Positions 38,453-48,813 are shown, counted from the stretch's first letter. The stretch is 64,000 bases of DNA from Streptococcus parapneumoniae (GCF_037076355.1 NZ_AP026968.1:2000501-2064500), one strand, 5' to 3'. The notes: a model not told the origin generated them from the sequence alone. Made by a program: numbers and translations.

Positions 38453-38485
38453 ATAATACTAGACCATCCTTAAACTTTGCTTAAT
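38453..38485 (-). promoter_or_regulatory. CiaR box and promoter of csRNA copy 3
   Basis: Minus strand ATTAAG-N5-TTTAAG (38469-38485), ten bases, then TATTAT (38453-38458). Confidence 0.85.
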
Positions 38486-38498
38486 AAAAAAACAAGTT

Positions 38499-38918
38499 TT
38501 ATGATTTTTCTCGATTCATCCAAGTCATTCCTATACAATTATAGGTGGATAAGATTTCAAAGCCCATAGAACGATAGAATCCCAAGGTTCTTTCTGTCTG
38601 GTCTGTCACCAGCTGGACTTGATAGGCATCTTTATAATCCTCTAAAGCCTCTTTTATCAAGGCACCACCAATCCCTTGACGCTGATAGATTGGTAAAACA
38701 ATTAAATCCTGAACCAATACTGATGAGAATCCATCTCCAACCAAACGAATCAAGCCCACCACAGCATCGCCATCAAGTACCACATAAATCGCTAATGAAT
38801 GAGATAAGGCCTGCTCCAGCATCTGAGGTTGATGGGTATAATTTGTCCAACCGACAGCCTGATAGAGATGCAAAACATCCTCTAGCTTGACAATTTCTTG
38901 CTTTTTAATAGTAATCAT
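38499..38918 (-). CDS. GNAT-family N-acetyltransferase
   Basis: A 139-residue acetyltransferase of the GNAT fold. The acetyl-CoA binding motif is VLPIYQRQGIGGALIKEAL (Q-x-x-G-I-G, about residues 76-94), and the C-terminal QTERTLGFYRSMGFE strand-helix is typical. The acceptor is unknown. It follows the larger acetyltransferase gene by 11 bases and is probably its operon partner. Confidence 0.88.
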   Translation of the reverse strand: MITIKKQEIVKLEDVLHLYQAVGWTNYTHQPQMLEQALSHSLAIYVVLDGDAVVGLIRLVGDGFSSVLVQDLIVLPIYQRQGIGGALIKEALEDYKDAYQVQLVTDQTERTLGFYRSMGFEILSTYNCIGMTWMNREKS

Positions 38919-38929
38919 CTCAACACCTC

Positions 38930-39625
38930 TTAAAGCTCTCTCAAGCTCTTGTACTGCTGTCCATTTTTGTCAAAATTTTCAGGACGCAACCATATTTCTA
39001 AACGAGATTTGACTTTAGGCCAGTCCTTATCAATCATAGACAACCAATCCGTATCCCTCGTACGCCCCTTATAAACCACTGCCTGACGGAAGGTTCCTTC
39101 GTAGACAAATCCCAAACGCTCCGCAGCTCGTCTTGATGACATGTTAAGAGCATCGCATTTCCACTCATAGCGACGATAGTTCAGCTCCTCAAAGACATAG
39201 CAAGCTAAGAGATACTGGGCTTCGGTTCCTATCCGTGTCCCCCTGAGCTCTGGAGAAAAAGTGACAGCTCCCACTTCTATTACTCGGTTATTCTGGTCAA
39301 TGCGCATGAGAGAAAAAGTTCCCAAAGCCTTACCAGTTGCCTTGTCTATGATTGCATAGTAAAAACGGTCCTTACGAGCTAACATCTGATTTAAAAGGGT
39401 AACCAGCTCCTCCATATCTGCTACTGGCTCCTGAAAAAGATAGGTCCACATCTCCCGAGGCGTATCAGAGCCATAAACAGCTAATAAATCCTCCGCATGC
39501 TTTTCCACTGAAAGAGCTTCTATTCGAGCATAACGCCCTTCTAAGAAATCAATAGAAGGCAGTGCACCGGGTGTATAACCTTCCATTGACTCACCAATCA
39601 TCTGACCATATTCATTTACTGGCAT
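38930..39625 (-). CDS. RimJ/RimL-type GNAT acetyltransferase
   Basis: A 231-residue acetyltransferase. GAVTFSPELRGTRIGTEAQYLL (about residues 138-159) has the R-G-T-x-x-G-T-E coenzyme A motif typical of the RimJ/RimL branch, and the WKCDALNMSSRRAAERLGF segment follows. Members acetylate N-termini of proteins or small amines; the target is unknown. An extended -10 TGGTATACT on the minus strand (39669-39677) is the likely promoter. Confidence 0.88.
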   Translation of the reverse strand: MPVNEYGQMIGESMEGYTPGALPSIDFLEGRYARIEALSVEKHAEDLLAVYGSDTPREMWTYLFQEPVADMEELVTLLNQMLARKDRFYYAIIDKATGKALGTFSLMRIDQNNRVIEVGAVTFSPELRGTRIGTEAQYLLACYVFEELNYRRYEWKCDALNMSSRRAAERLGFVYEGTFRQAVVYKGRTRDTDWLSMIDKDWPKVKSRLEIWLRPENFDKNGQQYKSLREL

Positions 39626-39696
39626 AGCATTCTCCTTGTTTCGCTTTTCAAACTTTATAGTTGCCCATAGTATACCATACTTTCATAAGAAGATTC

Positions 39697-39729
39697 AAAA
39701 AATCCTCCAGATTCTACTCTGAAGGATTC
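39697..39729 (-). terminator. leuS terminator
   Basis: On the minus strand AATCCTTCAGA pairs with TCTGGAGGATT (one wobble), followed by TTTTTTG. Confidence 0.85.
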
Positions 39730-39734
39730 CTATC

Positions 39735-42236
39735 TTATTTCACAACAATATTCACAAGCTTGTTAGGTACCGCAATCACTTTCACGATTTCCTTACCGTC
39801 AATTTCTGCTTTGACTTTTTCATCAGCGAGAGCAATTTCTTGCAATTCTTCGTGTGATAGGTCTTTAGCGACCATGAGTTTAGCACGGACTTTTCCTTTG
39901 ATTTGGACAACGATTTCGATTTCGTCTTCAACTAATTTGCTTTCATCCCAAGTTGGCCAAGCCACGTAAGAGATTGACTCACCTGTTGCTGCAACAGTTT
40001 GCCAAAGTTCTTCTGCCAAGTGAGGTGCAAATGGGGCAATCAATTGGATAAATCCTTTGGCGTAGTCAACATAGAGCTTGTCTTCCTTGTTAGCCGCGTT
40101 TACAAAGACCATAAGTTGGGCAATAGCTGTGTTAAATTTGAGGGACTCAATTTGTTCAGTGACAGCTTTGACCGTTTCGTTGTAGACCTTGTCAAGAGCG
40201 CCATTGTTTTCCGCAAGGATTTCTTTACTTGTAATCAAACGATAAACACGGTCAAGGAATTTACGGCTTCCTTCCAGACCTTCTTCAGACCAAGCAATCG
40301 AAGCATCAAGTGGTCCCATAAACATTTCATAGACACGAAGGGTGTCAGCACCATATTGTTCCACAACATCGTCTGGGTTAACAACGTTCTTGAGGGATTT
40401 AGACATCTTGGCTGGCGCTTGCTCCAACTCTTCTCCTGTTTCTACATGGAAGAAAGATCCATCACGTTTTTCAACCTTGTCAGTCGCTACAAGAGCACCA
40501 CGGTGGTCACGGTAACTTGTGCCCAAAATCATTCCTTGGTTAAAGAGTTTTTGGAATGGTTCCTTAGTCGGAACAACACCGAGGTCATAGAGGAATTTAT
40601 GCCAGAAACGAGCATAAAGCAAGTGAAGAACGGCATGCTCTGCTCCACCCACGTAGATATCCACTGGCAACCATTGTTTGAGAAGGTCCTCATCAGCCAA
40701 TTTCTCAGTATTGTGTGGATCAATATAACGGAGGTAATACCAGCTTGAACCTGCCCATTGTGGCATGGTGTTGGTTTCACGACGACCTTTGACACCATCT
40801 TCACGAGTCACTTCAAGCCAGTCTGTCAGGTTAGCTAGTGGACTTTCCCCTGTACCTGAAGGGCGGATGTCCTTGGTTACAGGCAAGACAAGTGGCAATT
40901 CACTTTCAGGAACAGCTGTTGAAGTTCCATCTTCCCAATGGATGATTGGGATTGGTTCACCCCAGTAACGTTGACGGCTAAAGAGCCAGTCGCGGAGACG
41001 ATAGGTAACTTTCTCTTGTCCACAACCTTTTTCTTCTAACCAAGCCACAATCTTGGCAATAGCATCTTCTTTGTTCAATCCATCTAGGAAGTCTGAATTG
41101 ACATGAAGGCCATCTTCTGTGTAGGCAGCTTCTGCTACATTTCCACCTTCAAGTACTTCTACGATTGGAAGGGCAAATTGTTTGGCAAATTCCCAGTCAC
41201 GTTGGTCATGGGCAGGAACAGCCATAACGGCACCTGTTCCGTAACTAACAAGAACATAGTCGGCAATCCAGATTGGAATTTCCTTACCATTGACAGGGTT
41301 GATGGCATAAGCACCAGTCCAAACACCAGTTTTTTCTTTGGCAAGGTCTGTACGAGCCAAGTCAGACTTAAGGCTAGCTTGGCGTTTATAGTCTGCTACT
41401 GCCTCTGCTTGCTCTGTGCTTGTGATGGCATCTACTAGTTCATGCTCAGGAGCCAAAACGGTGAAAGTTGCACCGAAAAGAGTATCAGGACGAGTTGTAA
41501 AGACTGTGAATTCCTTATCTGTTCCCTTAACTTTAAAAGTTACATTAGCACCAGTTGATTTCCCAATCCAGTTGCGTTGCATGTCCTTGATAGACTCTGG
41601 CCAATCTAGTTCATCTAAGTCATTGAGCAAGCGCTCTGCATAGGCCGTGATTTTGAGCATCCATTGGCGCATTGGTTTGCGGACAACTGGATAGCCTCCA
41701 CGCTCAGAAGTTCCATCAGGAAGGACCTCTTCGTTGGCGATGGCTGTTCCCAATTCCTCCACCCAGTTTACTGGCACTTCCGCTTCATAGGCCAAGCCTT
41801 TTTCGTAAAGCTTAGTGAAAATCCACTGCGTCCATTTATAGTAGTTTGGATCTGTTGTATTGACCTCACGATCCCAGTCATAAGAAAATCCAAGCGCATT
41901 GATTTGGCGTTTGAAGTTAGCAATGTTCTCAGCTGTAAATTCTGCTGGGTCATTACCAGTATCCATAGCATATTGCTCTGCAGGCAAACCAAAAGCATCC
42001 CAACCCATTGGGTGAAGGACATTGTAGCCTTTCGCACGTTTGTATCGGCTGAGGATATCCGTTGCGGTATAACCTTCTGGGTGTCCTACGTGCAGACCAG
42101 CTCCAGACGGATAAGGGAACATATCAAGAGTATAAAACTTAGGTTTTGATGCATCTGTTCCTGTCTTAAAGGTATGATGTTCTGCCCAGTAGCCCTGCCA
42201 CTTAGGCTCAATTTCTTTATGATTATAAAAACTCAT
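39735..42236 (-). CDS. leuS: Leucyl-tRNA synthetase
   Basis: An 833-residue class I synthetase. The HIGH-like motif is [16 protein letters not shown] (about residues 42-57), the CP1 editing domain (about 225-415) contains [12 protein letters not shown] and the hydrolytic Asp region [12 protein letters not shown], and the KMSKS loop is KMSKSLKN near 610. A C-terminal tRNA-binding domain ends the protein. No T-box leader fits in the 147-base gap to the divergent sensor kinase gene. Confidence 0.98.
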   Translation of the reverse strand: MSFYNHKEIEPKWQGYWAEHHTFKTGTDASKPKFYTLDMFPYPSGAGLHVGHPEGYTATDILSRYKRAKGYNVLHPMGWDAFGLPAEQYAMDTGNDPAEFTAENIANFKRQINALGFSYDWDREVNTTDPNYYKWTQWIFTKLYEKGLAYEAEVPVNWVEELGTAIANEEVLPDGTSERGGYPVVRKPMRQWMLKITAYAERLLNDLDELDWPESIKDMQRNWIGKSTGANVTFKVKGTDKEFTVFTTRPDTLFGATFTVLAPEHELVDAITSTEQAEAVADYKRQASLKSDLARTDLAKEKTGVWTGAYAINPVNGKEIPIWIADYVLVSYGTGAVMAVPAHDQRDWEFAKQFALPIVEVLEGGNVAEAAYTEDGLHVNSDFLDGLNKEDAIAKIVAWLEEKGCGQEKVTYRLRDWLFSRQRYWGEPIPIIHWEDGTSTAVPESELPLVLPVTKDIRPSGTGESPLANLTDWLEVTREDGVKGRRETNTMPQWAGSSWYYLRYIDPHNTEKLADEDLLKQWLPVDIYVGGAEHAVLHLLYARFWHKFLYDLGVVPTKEPFQKLFNQGMILGTSYRDHRGALVATDKVEKRDGSFFHVETGEELEQAPAKMSKSLKNVVNPDDVVEQYGADTLRVYEMFMGPLDASIAWSEEGLEGSRKFLDRVYRLITSKEILAENNGALDKVYNETVKAVTEQIESLKFNTAIAQLMVFVNAANKEDKLYVDYAKGFIQLIAPFAPHLAEELWQTVAATGESISYVAWPTWDESKLVEDEIEIVVQIKGKVRAKLMVAKDLSHEELQEIALADEKVKAEIDGKEIVKVIAVPNKLVNIVVK

Positions 42237-42322
42237 GGTCTCTCTCCAATTTTGTGATGTTACTATTATACCATTTTTGAGGGAATTTGGTCTCGTTCTA
42301 TTCTATACTTTTCTATTTTACC

Positions 42323-42351
42323 TTGCTCTAAAATTTTTAAACTGCTATACT
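42323..42351 (+). promoter_or_regulatory. Promoter of the sensor kinase-regulator pair
   Basis: TTGCTC (42323-42328), 17 bases, TATACT (42346-42351), with TGC before the -10. The leader is about 27 bases and ends with CCAAGGAGGTAGCGG before the ATG. Confidence 0.75.
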
Positions 42352-42383
42352 TATAACAGAAAACCCTTCCAAGGAGGTAGCGG

Positions 42384-44033
42384 ATGTCTCATTCCTTTAA
42401 AAAATCTCTCCAAAAAGAAATTCTCCATAGAAGCTCTATCGCAGCCTTTGTGACCTCACTTTTACTACTCATTTTACTTTTTGGTTTTTCCTATTTTTTA
42501 CAAAAGCAGCAACTCTCCAAAGATACAAGACAGATTGTAAAACAGGTTCAAGAAATGAAAGAAGCAAATAATGAGCTCCTGACTACTATGAACTATAAAA
42601 TGATTCCTGAATTTTTGGACGGCAAACACACAGAGAGAGAAGTCTTTAGCTTATTTTACGAGACAAAAGCTAAATTAAAGCTTAGTTCTGACCTCATTAT
42701 TCTAAACGATACAGGTGAATTACTATTTAGTACCAATCGAAATCATCAAGAAAGTATTTTATCTCCCTACTATCTAAAACTACTCATTCAAAATCCTTCT
42801 CAAGATAAAGTTACAGAAAAAATTGCACTCTCTTCAGATAAGCAACATTACACACTCTTTATCAAACCACTACTTCAAAACCAACGAGTTAAGGCCTATA
42901 CTATTGCTTTCGTAAATGAGAATGATTTCATCTCAAGTTTCCCAATGATCAATTCCAAATACATCATTACCGATAACTTTGGAAATATGTTTTCCAACAA
43001 TACAAATCAGTTTACTCGTTCCACTCTTGAAAAATTGGATGAAAAACTTCTACACTCTCGCACCCACTGGTATGCGAATGAACCGCTTATTGTTCAAAAA
43101 GAAAAAGTCGGTGCTATTTTTTCAATCTATACTTTTCAATCCTTTTTTCCCATTCCTAGCTTACTTGGTCTAGCCTCCGTCCTCACCTTATGTATATTCT
43201 TCCTCTACTTCTGGCAAGCAAGACGAATTGCTCATAAGATTGCTACACACAACGCTGTTCCTATTGAAAGCTTAGTTTACCAACTTCAAGAAATTCCCAA
43301 ACAAGCAGAAAAAAGGCTTTCTCTACAAACAGGTGATGAGTTTGAGTTTATGGCAGAAAAAATCAACAATATGTTGTACGAATTAGATCAACTTCATCAA
43401 AAAATGCTAACCATAGAAAAAGAAAAGTGGATTTTTGAAAGAAAAATGCTGGAAGCTCAGTTCAATCCTCATTTTCTCTACAATACACTTGAGACGATTA
43501 AAATCACTTCTTTAATGGATGCCGCCCTCACACAAGACCTAATTCAAAATCTCACGCGCATTCTTCGCTACAGTATCACCGATTTAGAAAAAGAAACAAC
43601 CATTTGCCAGGATTTAAAGATTATAGAGGATTACCTTATGATTCATAAGATTCGTTTCGAGCACTTTTCCTATGATATTGTCTGCCCAGAAACTGTTGAT
43701 AATCAGCCTATTCCTAAACTTTTCTTGCTTCCTCTCGTAGAAAATGCTATAAAATATGGGATGCAATACCGTATTGATCTTCATATAAATATCCAAATTA
43801 CCTTGGAAGCAGATTCTCTGACTTTTTTAGTCAAGGATAATGCCGGAGGGCTCACAAAACAAGAGCGACTCGCTATTTTAGACTCTTTAGAAAGCCCTCA
43901 TACCCAGCATGGCATCGTTAACAGCTACAAACGATTGACCAATTTCTTTTCTGATGTCCAGCTAGATTTAGGAGTCAATCCCCAAGGAGAAACTTGGGTC
44001 AAATTTGTAACGAAAGGAGTAACTCATGTTTAA
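42384..44033 (+). CDS. Sensor histidine kinase, YesM/LytS-type
   Basis: A 549-residue membrane kinase. Membrane spans lie near residues 12-35 and 252-276, enclosing an extracellular sensor domain of about 215 residues; a HAMP-like linker and coiled coil (276-355) follow. The phosphorylated His363 is in EAQFNPHFLYNTLE, the mark of the His_kinase (PF06580) group, and the ATPase domain shows LPLVENAIKYG (N box) and KDNAGGL (G box, with Ala for the usual Gly). It overlaps the regulator gene by 8 bases. Ligand unknown; the neighbouring transporter suggests it senses the transported compound. Confidence 0.93.
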   Translation: MSHSFKKSLQKEILHRSSIAAFVTSLLLLILLFGFSYFLQKQQLSKDTRQIVKQVQEMKEANNELLTTMNYKMIPEFLDGKHTEREVFSLFYETKAKLKLSSDLIILNDTGELLFSTNRNHQESILSPYYLKLLIQNPSQDKVTEKIALSSDKQHYTLFIKPLLQNQRVKAYTIAFVNENDFISSFPMINSKYIITDNFGNMFSNNTNQFTRSTLEKLDEKLLHSRTHWYANEPLIVQKEKVGAIFSIYTFQSFFPIPSLLGLASVLTLCIFFLYFWQARRIAHKIATHNAVPIESLVYQLQEIPKQAEKRLSLQTGDEFEFMAEKINNMLYELDQLHQKMLTIEKEKWIFERKMLEAQFNPHFLYNTLETIKITSLMDAALTQDLIQNLTRILRYSITDLEKETTICQDLKIIEDYLMIHKIRFEHFSYDIVCPETVDNQPIPKLFLLPLVENAIKYGMQYRIDLHINIQITLEADSLTFLVKDNAGGLTKQERLAILDSLESPHTQHGIVNSYKRLTNFFSDVQLDLGVNPQGETWVKFVTKGVTHV

Positions 44034-44799
44034 GCTCATTATCGTAGAGGATGAACACCTCATCCGAAAATGGCTAGAAATTGCCGTAGACTACTCTGCC
44101 TTAGGTATCCAAGTCGTAGGAACTGCCAGTCACGGTCAAGAGGGAATGAAACTCATCCAAGAAAAAGAACCTCATATTGTCTTAACAGACATCACAATGC
44201 CAATTATGGATGCTTTTATGATGTTCGAAGCTACTCGTACTCTTTCTTATGAAAAAGTTATCTTATCAGGTTATAACGATTTTCAAAATGCCAAAAAAGC
44301 CATGCAATATGGAGCAGTTGATTTCTTATCCAAGCCAATTGATACCAAGGAATTGACAGAATGTCTTCAAAACATTGTTTTGCGATTACAAGGTAGCACC
44401 TATCAAGAAACTCCTTTTTTAGAAGAATATCAAACTTTACTCACCTCTATCCAACAGATTGATACACAAAACCAAATCATTCAACAAATTATTTCCTTTG
44501 TCCACAAGCATTATGCAGAGCATTTTACGATTGCGACTATTGCTGAAGCTTTAAACTATAGCGAAAGCTATCTATATAAAGTTATCAAAGAAGACTTCCC
44601 CATGACTCTAAATGAATATATCTTACAATATCGTCTGAAACAAGCTATAGATAAGATGGCTGAATCTCCCAACTCCCCTCTAAGCGACATCTCTGATCAA
44701 GTTGGATTTTCAGACTATAAATATTTTGCCAAAGTATTTAAAAAGTATCTCCATATTTCCCCAAAGGAATTGAAATCACTCGGAAGAATAGTAAAATAA
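44026..44799 (+). CDS. Response regulator with AraC-type DNA-binding domain (YesN-like)
   Basis: A 257-residue regulator. The receiver (1-120) has the acidic pair in VEDEH, the phosphorylated Asp55 in LTDITMP and the conserved Lys in LSKPIDT. The C-terminal 100 residues contain two AraC helix-turn-helices (FTIATIAEALNYSESYLYKV and SDISDQVGFSDYKYFAKVFK). It is partnered with the kinase by gene overlap and lies 111 bases before the transporter genes, which it probably activates. Confidence 0.95.
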   Translation: MFKLIIVEDEHLIRKWLEIAVDYSALGIQVVGTASHGQEGMKLIQEKEPHIVLTDITMPIMDAFMMFEATRTLSYEKVILSGYNDFQNAKKAMQYGAVDFLSKPIDTKELTECLQNIVLRLQGSTYQETPFLEEYQTLLTSIQQIDTQNQIIQQIISFVHKHYAEHFTIATIAEALNYSESYLYKVIKEDFPMTLNEYILQYRLKQAIDKMAESPNSPLSDISDQVGFSDYKYFAKVFKKYLHISPKELKSLGRIVK

Positions 44800-44852
44800 G
44801 CTATTCTTCTTTTTGTAGAGAATTTTACTCTAATAGAATAGAATTATCGGTT

Positions 44853-44867
44853 TTAAAAACGCTTACA
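44853..44867 (+). promoter_or_regulatory. cre-like site before the ABC transporter operon
   Basis: TTAAAAACGCTTACA matches the cre consensus WTGNAANCGNWNNCW at every defined position but one (A for G). It lies 44 bases before the binding-protein gene. No Fur-type or iron box was recognised in the same gap. Confidence 0.55.
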
Positions 44868-44910
44868 TTGTTTTAAAATAAACTTAAATAACACAACGGA
44901 GGTATCCATC

Positions 44911-45957
44911 ATGAAAAAGAAATGGATGTATTATGCTGCTTGCGGACTAGCTCTTTTTGGTCTTGTTGCTTGTTCTTCTAATGAATCTGCCGATGGCGGT
45001 TCATCTGATAAAGGAGACGGCGGTTCGCTAGTCGTTTATTCACCAAACTCAGAGGGCTTAATCGGAGCAACTATTCCTGCCTTTGAAGAAAAATATGGTA
45101 TCAAAGTAGAACTGATTCAAGCTGGTACTGGAGAACTTTTCAAAAAACTAGAGTCAGAAAAAGAAGCTCCTGTAGCTGATGTCATCTTTGGTGGTTCTTA
45201 TACACAATATGCTACCCACGGAGAACTCTTTGAAAACTATACTTCAAAAGAAAATGATAATGTTATCAAAGAATATCAAAACACAACTGGCTACTCTACT
45301 CCTTATACACTAGATGGTAGTGTTTTAATCGTCAATCCTGATTTAACAAAAGGCATGAACATCGAAGGATATAGCGACCTTCTCAAACCTGAACTAAAAG
45401 GAAAAATTGCAACTGCTGACCCAGCAAACTCTTCTAGCGCCTTTGCTCAATTAACAAATATGCTACAAGCTCAAGGTGGTTACAAAGACGATAAAGCCTG
45501 GTCTTATGTAAAAGATCTCTTCACACTTATTGATGGGAAAATCGGTTCAAGTTCATCTGGTGTCTATAAAGCAGTCGCTGACGGAGAAATGGCTGTTGGT
45601 CTCTCTTATGAAGATCCAGCAGTTAAACTCTTAAATGACGGAGCTAACATTAAGGTAGTCTATCCAAAAGAAGGAACCGTCTTCCTACCTGCTAGTGCTG
45701 CTATCGTTAAAAAAGCGAAAAATATGGAAAATGCCAAGAAATTTATCGATTTTATTATCTCTCAAGAAGTACAAGATACACTTGGTACAACCACTACTAA
45801 CCGTCCTGTTCGTAAAAATGCCAAAACAAGCGAAAATATGAAACCAATTGACAAAATCAAAACACTCACTGAAGATTATGATTATGTCATCAAGAATAAA
45901 TCAGATATCGTTAAGAAATACAACGAAGTCTTTACAGATATCCAATCTAAACAGTAA
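44911..45957 (+). CDS. ABC transporter substrate-binding lipoprotein, AfuA/FbpA-like
   Basis: A 348-residue lipoprotein; the lipobox is LVAC with Cys21. The mature protein is a type II periplasmic-binding fold: LVVYSPNSEGLI, QAGTGELFKKLESEK, DVIFGGSYTQ and DPANSSSAF. In pneumococci the homologue is annotated as iron-compound binding. The AGTGEL-x-K and DV-x-x-GGS segments resemble AfuA, which binds hexose phosphates, at least as well as FbpA ferric-binding proteins, and the tyrosines that bind iron in FbpA (a Tyr-Tyr pair) are not obvious. Substrate therefore uncertain. Confidence 0.88.
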   Translation: MKKKWMYYAACGLALFGLVACSSNESADGGSSDKGDGGSLVVYSPNSEGLIGATIPAFEEKYGIKVELIQAGTGELFKKLESEKEAPVADVIFGGSYTQYATHGELFENYTSKENDNVIKEYQNTTGYSTPYTLDGSVLIVNPDLTKGMNIEGYSDLLKPELKGKIATADPANSSSAFAQLTNMLQAQGGYKDDKAWSYVKDLFTLIDGKIGSSSSGVYKAVADGEMAVGLSYEDPAVKLLNDGANIKVVYPKEGTVFLPASAAIVKKAKNMENAKKFIDFIISQEVQDTLGTTTTNRPVRKNAKTSENMKPIDKIKTLTEDYDYVIKNKSDIVKKYNEVFTDIQSKQ

Positions 45958-45969
45958 AAGAGGTTCACT

Positions 45970-47061
45970 ATGAGTGAGATCAAAATTATCAACGCCAAAA
46001 AAATCTACCACGATGTCCCTGTTATTGAGAATTTGAACATTACAATTCCAAAAGGAAGTCTCTTTACCCTTCTTGGACCTTCAGGTTGTGGGAAAACGAC
46101 TCTTCTTCGTATGATTGCAGGTTTCAACAGTATCGAAGGCGGAGAATTTTACTTCGATGATACAAAAATCAATAATATGGAACCCAGCAAACGCAATATC
46201 GGGATGGTTTTTCAAAACTACGCTATTTTCCCACATTTGACTGTTCGAGATAATGTTGCTTTTGGTCTTAAGCAAAAGAAGGTTCCAAAAGAAGAATTGA
46301 TTCAACAGACCAATAAATATCTTGAACTCATGCAAATTGCTCAATATGCGGATCGAAAGCCCGATAAACTCAGTGGTGGACAACAACAACGTGTCGCCTT
46401 GGCACGTGCCTTAGCGGTTAATCCAAGTGTTCTCCTCATGGACGAGCCACTTAGTAATCTGGATGCCAAACTTCGCTTGGATATGCGTCAAGCCATTCGA
46501 GAAATCCAACACGAAGTAGGAATTACAACTGTTTATGTGACCCACGACCAAGAAGAAGCTATGGCTATTTCAGACCAAATTGCTGTTATGAAAGACGGAG
46601 TCATCCAACAAATCGGTCGGCCAAAAGAACTCTATCATAAACCAGCTAATGAGTTTGTAGCAACCTTTATCGGACGCACAAATATTATCCCCGCCACTCT
46701 TGAAAAACGGAGCGACGGCGCTTATATCGTATTTTCAGATGGCTATGCCCTTCGAATGCCAGCCCTTGATCATGCTGAGGAGCAAGCCATTCATGTAAGC
46801 ATTCGTCCTGAAGAGTTTATCAAAGATGAATCTGGAGATATTGAAGGAACTATTAGCGATAGCGTCTATCTTGGACTGAATACTGAATACTTCATCGAAA
46901 CAGGGTTTGCCTCAAAAATTCAAGTTAGCGAAGAATCAACTTTTGAAGAAGATCTACAAAAAGGCGATCGTATTCGCCTACGAATCAATACTCAAAAATT
47001 AAACGTCTTTTCTGCAGATGGTTCACAAAACCTGATAAAAGGAGTCAACCATGGAACGTAA
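45970..47061 (+). CDS. ABC transporter ATP-binding protein
   Basis: A 363-residue ATPase of the binding-protein-dependent (FbpC/PotA/AfuC-like) class. Walker [10 protein letters not shown] (about 37-45), Q-loop VFQNYAIFP, signature [15 protein letters not shown], Walker B LLMDEPL and the His loop VTHDQEEA are intact; a C-terminal TOBE-type regulatory domain follows (from about 245). It lies 12 bases after the binding protein and overlaps the permease gene by 11 bases. Confidence 0.95.
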   Translation: MSEIKIINAKKIYHDVPVIENLNITIPKGSLFTLLGPSGCGKTTLLRMIAGFNSIEGGEFYFDDTKINNMEPSKRNIGMVFQNYAIFPHLTVRDNVAFGLKQKKVPKEELIQQTNKYLELMQIAQYADRKPDKLSGGQQQRVALARALAVNPSVLLMDEPLSNLDAKLRLDMRQAIREIQHEVGITTVYVTHDQEEAMAISDQIAVMKDGVIQQIGRPKELYHKPANEFVATFIGRTNIIPATLEKRSDGAYIVFSDGYALRMPALDHAEEQAIHVSIRPEEFIKDESGDIEGTISDSVYLGLNTEYFIETGFASKIQVSEESTFEEDLQKGDRIRLRINTQKLNVFSADGSQNLIKGVNHGT

Positions 47062-48709
47062 AAAACTAAATATTTGGACAGCCTCCTCTTTCTTCATCTT
47101 TCTTACCTATCTTGTCTTTCTCGTTTATCCTATCGTTACCGTGCTCAAGCAAGCACTCATACATGAAGGTCAATTCTCACTAGCTAATTTTGTCACTTTC
47201 TTTAGTAAAGCCTACTACTCTGAGACACTTGTTAACAGTTTCAAGGTTTCCATTACCGCTACTGTCACTTCCTTAGTCGTAGGAACCCTATTAGCTTATC
47301 TCTTCTCTATGTATGACTTCAAGGGGAAGAAATTTCTACAAATATTGATTATCATTGCTTCCATGTCAGCTCCTTTTGTGGGAGCCTACTCCTGGATTCT
47401 CTTACTGGGACGAAACGGGGTCATTACTAAATTCCTGACAAATTCCCTTCATCTTCCAGCTATCGATATTTATGGATTCAAAGGAATTGTACTTGTCTTT
47501 ACACTGCAACTATTCCCACTGGTATTTCTATACGTTGCTGGGACAATGAAGAGTATTGACAATTCTCTACTTGAAGCAGCTGAAAGTATGGGGTCCTTCG
47601 GATTTAAGCGTATCGTAACGGTCATTTTACCTCTCCTAGTTCCAACCTTACTAGCTGCTGCCCTACTTGTATTTATGAGAGCATTCTCAGACTTTGGAAC
47701 GCCTATGTTGATTGGTGAAGGGTATCGGACTTTCCCCGTCTTGATTTATACCCAATTCATTAGCGAGGTTGGAGGAAATTCTGCTTTTGCATCTGCTTTA
47801 GCAATTATGGCGATTATCATTGCCTTGGCAATTTTCCTTATCCAAAAACACATTGCAAATCGCTACAGTTTCAGCATGAATTCGCTCCATCCAATTGAGC
47901 CTAAAAAAACTACAAAAGGAAAAATGGCTGCCATTTATGCAACAGTCTACGGAATTATCTTTATCTCTGTTTTACCTCAAATTTACTTGATTTATACTTC
48001 TTTTCTAAAAACATCAGGTATGGTATTTGTCAAAGGTTATTCTCTAAACAGTTACAAGGTAGCTTTCAATCGTATGGGCTCTGCTATTTTCAATACCATT
48101 CGTATCCCTTTGATTGCCTTAGTTCTAGTTGTTCTATTTGCAACATTTATCTCCTACCTAGCCGTTAGAAAACGGAATTTGTTTACAAACTTAATTGACA
48201 GCCTCAGTATGGTTCCTTATATTGTACCAGGAACCGTTCTAGGGATTGCCTTCATTTCTTCCTTCAATACCGGTCTATTTGGAAGTGGATTTCTTATGAT
48301 TACTGGGACAGCTTTCATCCTGATTATGTCCCTATCTGTCAGAAGATTGCCTTATACTATTCGCTCATCTGTTGCTAGCTTGCAACAAATAGCACCAAGT
48401 ATTGAAGAAGCCGCTGAAAGCTTAGGAAGTAGCCGTCTCAATACCTTTGCCAAGATTACAACTCCAATGATGCTATCTGGTATTATTTCTGGAGCCATCT
48501 TATCTTGGGTCACAATGATTTCAGAACTCTCTACTTCTATCCTCCTCTACAATGTCAAAACAAGAACAATGACTGTAGCCATTTATACAGAAGTTCTCAG
48601 AGGAAATTACGGTGTAGCCGCAGCCTTGTCAACTATCCTCACTGTTCTAACAGTAGGTTCCTTGCTCTTGTTCATGAAAATCTCTAAAAGCAACAGCATT
48701 ACACTTTAG
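47051..48709 (+). CDS. ABC transporter permease, fused two-domain type
   Basis: A 552-residue permease with about twelve membrane spans: two copies of the binding-protein-dependent transport domain in tandem. Each half has an EAA loop that docks the ATPase (EAAESMGSFGFKRIVTVILP near residue 176 and EAAESLGSSRLNTFAKITTP near 455). This FbpB/AfuB-like fusion means a single chain forms the whole channel. It ends the operon. Confidence 0.95.
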   Translation: MERKKLNIWTASSFFIFLTYLVFLVYPIVTVLKQALIHEGQFSLANFVTFFSKAYYSETLVNSFKVSITATVTSLVVGTLLAYLFSMYDFKGKKFLQILIIIASMSAPFVGAYSWILLLGRNGVITKFLTNSLHLPAIDIYGFKGIVLVFTLQLFPLVFLYVAGTMKSIDNSLLEAAESMGSFGFKRIVTVILPLLVPTLLAAALLVFMRAFSDFGTPMLIGEGYRTFPVLIYTQFISEVGGNSAFASALAIMAIIIALAIFLIQKHIANRYSFSMNSLHPIEPKKTTKGKMAAIYATVYGIIFISVLPQIYLIYTSFLKTSGMVFVKGYSLNSYKVAFNRMGSAIFNTIRIPLIALVLVVLFATFISYLAVRKRNLFTNLIDSLSMVPYIVPGTVLGIAFISSFNTGLFGSGFLMITGTAFILIMSLSVRRLPYTIRSSVASLQQIAPSIEEAAESLGSSRLNTFAKITTPMMLSGIISGAILSWVTMISELSTSILLYNVKTRTMTVAIYTEVLRGNYGVAAALSTILTVLTVGSLLLFMKISKSNSITL

Positions 48710-48720
48710 TTTTCCCCCTC

Positions 48721-48756
48721 AAAAACAGCCGAAAGGATTACCCTCGGCTGTTTTTT
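48721..48756 (+). terminator. Terminator of the ABC transporter operon
   Basis: AAAAACAGCCGA and TCGGCTGTTTTT form a strong stem with a run of T, 12 bases after the permease stop. Confidence 0.9.
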
Positions 48757-48813
48757 CTTATCTTGATATTCTTATCAAATCCCTAGTTCCTAGCAAGCAA
48801 GTCTAAACTGATT

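Noticed and set aside
35449..38485. Short Shine-Dalgarno-ATG mini-frames (MKK...) on the plus strand, or SPRITE-type repeats
   Set aside because: These plus-strand signals are the complement of the anti-Shine-Dalgarno segment of the csRNAs; the CiaR boxes and terminators on the minus strand explain the repeated element better.
37131..38498. CRISPR array in the repeat-rich region before ruvB
   Set aside because: The repeats are two toxin modules and csRNA genes with distinct internal logic; no short regular repeat-spacer pattern exists here or elsewhere in the window.
42237..42383. T-box leader for leuS
   Set aside because: Only 147 bases separate leuS from the divergent kinase gene, too little for a T-box with its terminator, and no T-box motif was seen.
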